Shown here piece by piece: positions 23,111-27,987 of a stretch of 27,987 nucleotides of DNA. The position numbers and the translations under genes were made by a program. How positions within the stretch are numbered: the stretch's first letter is position 1; the number at the start of each line of letters is the position of its first letter. The notes beneath the pieces are model-generated. The model saw only the letters and a program-made list of their open reading frames with translations, was not told where the DNA came from and made no database searches. Source of the stretch: an uncultured bacterium (GTDB lineage: Bacteria; Planctomycetota; Uabimicrobiia; Uabimicrobiales; JABWCH01). The DNA is taken from assembly GCA_938003875.1 (NCBI GenBank), contig CALKWO010000296.1, positions 1 to 27,987 on the forward strand, in the 5' to 3' direction.

Positions 23111-24622
23111 TTATTCCTTTTTTTTCTTTGCCGAATCTTTCTTTCTAATTTCCTGCAAATCTTCTAGTAAAAAATCCTCTGCATCGCATTCTTCTGAAGC
23201 GTCCATTGTCACTTCTTCCAGAATTTCATTCATATTGATTTCTTCATCCTCTTCCTCTTCTTCTCTTTTTTCTTCCAATTCGTATCCAGTAATATCTTCT
23301 ACGATAAAATCCTTGACATTGTCTTCCGTTAGCTCTATATCAACCTCATCTTTTTCTACATCGATGTCAAAAAGATCATCGCTGATTTCTTCTGCTTCCA
23401 ATTCGATTTGCCTGATTTTTTCGGACTCTGTCAAAGAAAAATGGCTATGCTCTTTCTGGCTTTTTACATTGTTCTTTTCTTTCTTTATCTCAGAAAGAGG
23501 GGAAGATATTTTGCTTTCAATATCATCTAACTCGTCTATGCTTTCTAACTCATCCCATTCTATAGAGTCGGTATTTTTTTTCTTCTTTCCTTCTTCAAAA
23601 GAAAAATCTATGGAATCGTCCTCTTCCAGGATCAAATGGACATCAGAGTGGGCTTCATGGACAGCCCTTTCTATATCCTCTTTTTTTATAACTCTGATCT
23701 CTTCCTGGGGAACAAGGAATTCTTGTAAATTTTTGGAAACAATAACTCCATACTCTTTCAATACTACATCGAATTGATAATCCGAAAGATATCCTTTTTC
23801 TACAAGAATTTGCCTTAAAGGTATATATTCCTGATGTTTAATTTTTTCTAACTGGCCGAGCAGACATTTGTTCAAACGCCAGGGAGATAGGAAGTTTCTT
23901 TTTACAAGAATACGGGCCATTTGTGTATCGCGTATTTGGGCATCTAAATAAGGATACTTTTCTGGCAAAGATTTTTTCAAAACAGAAAGCAACGCTCTGA
24001 GCTTCTTTTCGCTCAGGATATTTTTTTCCAGCATAATTTCAGACAAAGACCTTCTAGGCCAATACTTTTTGAGAATTGACCAGCAATTTTTCAGATCGCC
24101 AGGAGATAAAAGGCGATTCTTAATAGCGATTTTTGCAAAAAAACGGTCTCTTAGATATTGGGGAATATTGATGATAAGGTCTTCATGTGATTTTACCCCT
24201 TCTTCTAAGGGAACCCTCTGTATCCCACGTTTATAGAACTTTTGGACAAGATAGGGAGTCAAATAACCCTTTTTGATAAAAAGCTCGCTTAAAAAGACAT
24301 TTTCGCCTTGTGCTTCGGCTTCTCGTTTTTCTCGGATAGCACTTGCAATTTCTTTTTGCCCCACAATGCCTAATTGCTGAACTACTTCTAAAACCTGTTT
24401 ATCTCTTTGCTGTTTTTTTAAAATTTTGAGATGTTTTTTGCTTTCCTCTTCTGCTTTATATAATTCTTGAATTTGCTTGCTATCTAAAATCTTTTTTTGA
24501 ACTAAAAATTCTCCAAGCTCTTTTTTTCCTTCTTGCTGAGCCAACTGGGCTTTCCACTGCTCTAATTCCTCAGTCGAAAGAATTTTATTGCTGACCAATA
24601 GTTTTTCAAAAATTTTTCCCAT
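23111..24622 (-). CDS. MshEN-like sevenfold repeat protein with acidic C-terminal half
   Basis: The frame is open from a TTG at 24652, but ATG 24622 is preferred: GGGGAGGA lies about 12 bases upstream, a little far but the only good site. The protein has 503 aa. Its first 320 residues hold about seven copies of an 18-20 residue helical unit of the form LxxxLVxKxxLsxxxLxxxL: FEKLLVSNKILSTEELEQW, LGEFLVQKKILDSKQIQELY, LSELFIKKGYLTPYLVQKFY, FAKIAIKNRLLSPGDLKNCW, LSEIMLEKNILSEKKLRALL, MARILVKRNFLSPWRLNKCL and LRQILVEKGYLSDYQFDVVL. These resemble units of the MshEN/GspE N-terminal domain, some of which bind c-di-GMP. The rest is strongly acidic, Glu/Asp-rich, probably disordered, ending DSAKKKKE. 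No enzyme motif was found. It lies 33 bases after elbB. Confidence 0.8.
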   Translation of the reverse strand: MGKIFEKLLVSNKILSTEELEQWKAQLAQQEGKKELGEFLVQKKILDSKQIQELYKAEEESKKHLKILKKQQRDKQVLEVVQQLGIVGQKEIASAIREKREAEAQGENVFLSELFIKKGYLTPYLVQKFYKRGIQRVPLEEGVKSHEDLIINIPQYLRDRFFAKIAIKNRLLSPGDLKNCWSILKKYWPRRSLSEIMLEKNILSEKKLRALLSVLKKSLPEKYPYLDAQIRDTQMARILVKRNFLSPWRLNKCLLGQLEKIKHQEYIPLRQILVEKGYLSDYQFDVVLKEYGVIVSKNLQEFLVPQEEIRVIKKEDIERAVHEAHSDVHLILEEDDSIDFSFEEGKKKKNTDSIEWDELESIDELDDIESKISSPLSEIKKEKNNVKSQKEHSHFSLTESEKIRQIELEAEEISDDLFDIDVEKDEVDIELTEDNVKDFIVEDITGYELEEKREEEEEDEEINMNEILEEVTMDASEECDAEDFLLEDLQEIRKKDSAKKKKE

Positions 24623-24655
24623 GGGTGAAAGTATCCTCCCCTTTTTAGGCAAACC

Positions 24656-25312
24656 CTAGGCAATCATTTCCAAGACTGTTTTTACGAGCTTTTCAATTCC
24701 GCTTGCGGTTTCTTTGATGCTTTTAGCTAGCATATAAGCAGGCGTTGTCACTATTCTATTTTTTGGGTCTATAACGACTTCGTCTACCTTACAATCAACG
24801 TGAATAGCACCCATTGCCTGTAATTTTGAAGCTGTTCCTGGGTCTGTTCCAATGGTCAATTGTACTTTTTGGCTCCCTAAAATTCTGGCGATAATAGCAG
24901 GAGCGATGCAGATAGCTCCTATAGGCTTTTTGGCCTTGTGCATTTCCAGAACCAAACGATTTACTTCTGGATGAGCCTGGCATTTTTCGCCTGCAACAGC
25001 AAAGTCACAAAGATTCAGTGCAGCCCCAAAGCCGCCTGGAAAAATCAAGGCATCTATATCGGAAGCCTTTATATCCTTGATATTTTTAATATTGCCTCTG
25101 GCGATTCTGGCCGCTTCTACCATCATGTCTCTCTTTTCCGCTAATGTCGTTCCAGTAACATGGTTTACTACCTGTCTTTGCTCTCCATCAGGTGCAAAAA
25201 AAACAATCTCTGCCTGACCACGATCTAAAGCAAGGATGGTGATAACTGCTTCATGGATTTCTGATCCATCTTTTACTCCACATCCTGATAAACAAACACC
25301 TACTTTTTTCAT
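24656..25312 (-). CDS. elbB: ElbB-type DJ-1/PfpI family glyoxalase
   Basis: 218 aa, full length. The N-terminus VGVCLSGCGVKDGSEIHEAV is the signature of ElbB (enhancing lycopene biosynthesis protein 2). IFPGGFGAALNLCDFA and the nucleophile elbow GAICIAPA with Cys135 follow the DJ-1 superfamily layout. E. coli ElbB shows weak glyoxalase activity; the link to isoprenoid synthesis is genetic. An AGAAAGG about 7 bases before the ATG is a good ribosome site. The start codon and this site lie inside the tandem repeat unit at 25307-25424, and a second copy of both lies 118 bases upstream. It is the first gene of the operon with the repeat protein and thpR. Confidence 0.95.
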   Translation of the reverse strand: MKKVGVCLSGCGVKDGSEIHEAVITILALDRGQAEIVFFAPDGEQRQVVNHVTGTTLAEKRDMMVEAARIARGNIKNIKDIKASDIDALIFPGGFGAALNLCDFAVAGEKCQAHPEVNRLVLEMHKAKKPIGAICIAPAIIARILGSQKVQLTIGTDPGTASKLQAMGAIHVDCKVDEVVIDPKNRIVTTPAYMLAKSIKETASGIEKLVKTVLEMIA

Positions 25313-25424
25313 GATTCTACCTTTCTTGAGATTTCTAAGGGTGTTGCCAAATGATCATTGCTATGATAATAGCATCTGCTCCATTTAGCGGTAGATGCAA
25401 ACTTTGCTAATATGACATTGCTAA
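25307..25424. repeat. Tandem repeat unit 1 (hairpin repeat copy B)
   Basis: A 118-base unit directly followed by a second copy at 25425-25581. It begins TTTCATGATTCTAC, covering the elbB start codon and ribosome site, and ends ATGACATTGCTAA. Relative to unit 2 it lacks 39 bases after GTGTTGCC, a segment flanked by GCC in unit 2. Its hairpin core at 25353-25381 has the left outer arm changed from GAGCAG to GATCAT, so only the inner six pairs remain. Confidence 0.85.
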
Positions 25425-25732
25425 TTTCATGATTCTACATTTCTTGAAATTTCTAAGGGTGTTGCCCATGGCTAAAATTGACACTTTTCAAATTTCGCTT
25501 ATGCCAAATGAGCAGTGCTATGATAATAGCATCTGCTCCATTTAGCGGTAGATGCAAACTTTGCTAATATGACATTGCTAAATTATTATAAACAAAAGGA
25601 ATTTTTAGTGCAATGAAAAATTTATGGAGGTCTGGCAATTTCTTTAATGATATTGTGGTATTATTTTGATAAACTATTAGCAGTTGCTATGAATGTTTAT
25701 TATAAATCAACTTATTAAATAAAAGGGAAAAA
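25313..25732. other. 420-base divergent intergenic region
   Basis: This region lies between elbB (-) and the prolyl oligopeptidase gene (+). About 270 bases are the two tandem repeat units. The remaining 150 bases, 25582-25732, are AT-rich and should carry the peptidase promoter; an 18-codon open frame at 25613-25669 is too short to call. The elbB promoter must lie within or beyond the repeats. Confidence 0.6.
25425..25581. repeat. Tandem repeat unit 2 (hairpin repeat copy C)
   Basis: A 157-base unit matching unit 1 plus the 39-base segment at about 25468-25506. The hairpin core at 25510-25538 is identical to copy A at 20452-20480. GCTAAA at 25471-25476 and TTTAGC at 25541-25546 can form an outer stem. 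A downstream GCAAACTTTGC makes a small 5-base hairpin. The embedded elbB-like ATG reads only seven codons before a stop, and its AAGAAATG is a weakened ribosome site. Confidence 0.85.
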
Positions 25733-27880
25733 ATGAAAAAAATTTACACTGAGATGGCAGTTTTTGACAAGAGTTACATTTTTATAATTTGTCTATTTTT
25801 TATAATCAATTGTTTTTTTATGACATATAGTATGGCACAAAAAATTTCTTACCCTGAAACGAAAAAAATAGACCAGTTTGATAACTATCATGGAACGAGA
25901 GTGCATGATCCCTATCGCTGGCTAGAGGATGGGCAAAGCCCAGAAACTCAGAAATGGATTGCAGAGCAAAATAAAACTACGTTTGACTATCTCAAAAAAA
26001 TTCCTTACAGAGAAAAAATCCGACAAAGATTGACAGAACTTTGGAACTATGAGAGATATGCATCAGCATCCAAGATTGGCGATGATTATATTTTTTATAA
26101 AAATAATGGTCTTCAGGAACAAAGCGTTGTGTATATCCAAAAAGGAAAAGCAGAGAAGCCTGAAGTTTTTTTAGACCCAAACACGCTATCCCAGGATGGC
26201 TCTATAAGCCTTACAGGTCTTTTTTTCTCCAATGACTTTAAATATGCCGCCTATATGGTATCTCATGGCGGTTCTGACTGGCGTGAAATCTTTGTTATGG
26301 ATGTTCAGACCAGAAAGCTGCTTGCGGATAAAATCCAATGGGTAAAATTTAGTGGTGTGGCATGGTATAAAGATGGTTTTTACTATAGCAGGTACGATGA
26401 GCCTAAAGCAGAAGACAAGCTAAAAGGCGTAAATCGTTTCCAAAAGCTATACTATCATAAATTAGGAACAGAGCAGTCCCAGGATACTTTAGTACTCGAA
26501 GATAAAAAAAATTCTAAGCGAGGATTTGGAGCAATGGTTACAGACGATGAGCAATATCTAATCGTCAGTGTATGGGAAAGTGCTTCTGGTAATAATTTAT
26601 TATGGTATAAAGATTTAGAAGAAAATACTCCTTTTATCAAGATCATAGACCAGCCAGACGGCCAGTTTTTCTTTATAGACAGCCTTCGCAACCAATTTTT
26701 ACTATTGACCAACAAAAATGCGCCCAAAAACAAAGTGGTTCTGGTGGATTTAGAAAAACCTTCTATGGAAAACTGGAAGACTATCCTTCCTGAAAGCGCA
26801 GATCTTCTCCAGCGTGTTTCGTACATTGGAGGAAAACTGATTGCAACATATTTGAAGGACGCGACAAACAAGATTTGTGTTTTTAGCACAGAAGGCAACT
26901 ATTTATACGATATAGCTTTACCATCTTTAGGCTCAGTGAATGGATTTTGGGGAAAAGAAAGCGAAACAGAAACCTTCTATACTTTCACATCTTTTACCTA
27001 TCCCAATGTACTATATCGCTATGATGTCAGCAAGAATCAGTCCTATGCATTTCAAAAGTCGCAGCTAAAATTTGATATGGAAGGGTTTGAGACAAAACAA
27101 GTCTTTTACAAAAGCAAAGATGGAGTCCAGGTGCCTTTATTCATAGTGCATAAAAAAGGCCTGGAGCCAAAAGGCGATAGCCCTACTCTTTTATATGGCT
27201 ACGGCGGTTTCAACAATTCTGTCCAGCCCAATTTTTCTGTATCCAGAATCCCTTTTTTGGAAAAAGGAGGCGTTTATGCTGTCGCCTGCTTGAGAGGAGG
27301 CAGCGAATATGGTGAAGAGTGGCATAAAGCGGGGATGCGAGAAAAAAAGCAAAACGTTTTCGATGATTTCATTGCCGCAGCAGAATGGCTCATTAGCAAT
27401 AAATATACGAATAAAGAAAGGCTTTCTATACAAGGAGTTTCTAATGGTGGCCTTTTGGTCGGGGCTGTCATGAACCAGAGAAACGATCTTTTTAAAGTGG
27501 CCTTCCCCAGAGTAGGGGTCATGGACATGCTTCGTTTTCATAAGTTTACCATTGGATGGGCATGGACTTATGAATATGGAAGCAGCGAAAATAAAGACCA
27601 ATTCCCCTATTTGTATGCCTATTCTCCCCTTCATAATATCCGAGAGCTAGAATATCCTGCAACGTTGGTGGCCACAGCAGACCATGACGACAGAGTATAC
27701 CCTGCCCATTCCTTCAAGTATATTGCAACGCTACAGGAAAAAAATACAGGGAAGAATCCTGTCTTAATCAGGATCGAAACGAAAGTAGGCCATGGCACTG
27801 GTACGAGTACAAGCAAAAGCATAGATCTGGAAACAGATTTTCTATCTTTCTTGCTCTACAACATGGGATTGGATTATTAG
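25733..27880 (+). CDS. Secreted prolyl oligopeptidase (S9A)
   Basis: A serine peptidase of 715 aa that cuts short peptides after proline. The N-terminal part KSYIFIICLFFIINCFFMTYSMA is a signal peptide, probably cleaved at SMA-QK, so the enzyme is exported. Residues about 40-110 are the N-terminal cap (YHGTRVHDPYRWLED), about 110-450 the seven-bladed beta-propeller, and the rest the alpha/beta hydrolase. The triad is complete: Ser570 (QGVSNGGLL), Asp652 (ADHDDRVYPAHSFKY) and His687 (KVGHGTGTST). RGGSEYGEEWHKAG is the family motif near the oxyanion region. AAAGGGA about 5 bases before the ATG supports the start. Length and motifs are normal. Confidence 0.96.
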   Translation: MKKIYTEMAVFDKSYIFIICLFFIINCFFMTYSMAQKISYPETKKIDQFDNYHGTRVHDPYRWLEDGQSPETQKWIAEQNKTTFDYLKKIPYREKIRQRLTELWNYERYASASKIGDDYIFYKNNGLQEQSVVYIQKGKAEKPEVFLDPNTLSQDGSISLTGLFFSNDFKYAAYMVSHGGSDWREIFVMDVQTRKLLADKIQWVKFSGVAWYKDGFYYSRYDEPKAEDKLKGVNRFQKLYYHKLGTEQSQDTLVLEDKKNSKRGFGAMVTDDEQYLIVSVWESASGNNLLWYKDLEENTPFIKIIDQPDGQFFFIDSLRNQFLLLTNKNAPKNKVVLVDLEKPSMENWKTILPESADLLQRVSYIGGKLIATYLKDATNKICVFSTEGNYLYDIALPSLGSVNGFWGKESETETFYTFTSFTYPNVLYRYDVSKNQSYAFQKSQLKFDMEGFETKQVFYKSKDGVQVPLFIVHKKGLEPKGDSPTLLYGYGGFNNSVQPNFSVSRIPFLEKGGVYAVACLRGGSEYGEEWHKAGMREKKQNVFDDFIAAAEWLISNKYTNKERLSIQGVSNGGLLVGAVMNQRNDLFKVAFPRVGVMDMLRFHKFTIGWAWTYEYGSSENKDQFPYLYAYSPLHNIRELEYPATLVATADHDDRVYPAHSFKYIATLQEKNTGKNPVLIRIETKVGHGTGTSTSKSIDLETDFLSFLLYNMGLDY

Positions 27881-27987
27881 AGTATAATAACAGAAGGGCA
27901 TCGGTCCAAAATGATGTAGGGTTCGATTGACAATTTAGCGATGAGAATTAAATAACTTCCCCATTTTTAATTGAATACAAGACAGCT

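Noticed and set aside
23103..23777. Long plus-strand open frame, 224 codons, very Ser/Phe-rich
   Set aside because: It is antisense to the Glu/Asp/Lys-rich tail of the MshEN-like repeat protein; such codons read backwards as Ser and Phe. No ribosome site or recognisable domain.
24623..24652. TTG start for the repeat protein
   Set aside because: No usable ribosome site before it; the GGGGAGGA inside this stretch serves ATG 24622.
25307..25581. CRISPR-like array
   Set aside because: Only two long, directly abutting units with a 39-base length difference and no unique spacers or cas genes.
25613..25669. 18-codon open frame before the prolyl oligopeptidase gene
   Set aside because: Has an upstream AAAGGA but at about 13 bases, no recognisable leader-peptide content, and such short frames are common by chance in AT-rich gaps.

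Overview
The window is AT-rich, bacterial, standard-code DNA with short gaps and same-strand gene runs. I count 19 complete protein genes, plus the possible tail of one more at the left edge. No rRNA, tRNA, CRISPR array, transposase or phage gene was seen. The gene mix points to a Planctomycetota or other PVC-type bacterium: two eukaryote-like Ser/Thr kinases (one membrane-anchored with an exported half), a Trp-Arg-Gly-type PQQ-like beta-propeller protein, a gingipain-like C25 peptidase, a secreted prolyl oligopeptidase, lipoproteins and a vault/SPFH-type protein. This placement is an inference from gene content, with moderate to low confidence; no marker gene is present.

Layout. 1-1810: galE (+), overlapping at its 3' end a convergent RluA-type pseudouridine synthase (-). 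1997-9224 (+): a signalling and envelope run made of a soluble Ser/Thr kinase, a multi-spanning GT-C glycosyltransferase, a small lipoprotein whose GTG start overlaps the previous stop, cutA, a receiver-first histidine kinase, and a transmembrane Ser/Thr kinase. 9334-12833 (+): glgC and an over-long phosphoglucomutase, i.e. glucose-6-P to glucose-1-P to ADP-glucose, the entry into glycogen synthesis. 12841-15388 (+): a perfect 24-bp palindrome, then two tandem GT2 glycosyltransferases and a PF14907-like nucleotidyltransferase, tightly packed. 15444-17677 (+): a PQQ-like propeller protein and a lipoprotein. 17716-18525 (-): a TauE/SafE permease. 18697-20199 (+): a 500-aa protein resembling the major vault protein shoulder/SPFH region followed by a coiled coil. 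20611-22461 (+): a C25 peptidase, closed by a strong bidirectional terminator. 22532-25312 (-): elbB, a seven-repeat MshEN-like protein with an acidic tail, and thpR in one operon. 25733-27880 (+): a secreted S9A prolyl oligopeptidase.

The most interesting items are the vault-like protein, a hairpin-bearing repeat family in the two long intergenic regions (one copy has duplicated the start codon and ribosome site of elbB), a GalE whose YxxxK lysine is glutamine, the GT2-GT2-nucleotidyltransferase cassette, and the MshEN-like repeat protein. Three gene starts were chosen by ribosome site rather than longest frame (4449, 9334, 24622). Functional links between kinases and glycogen genes are suggested only by order.
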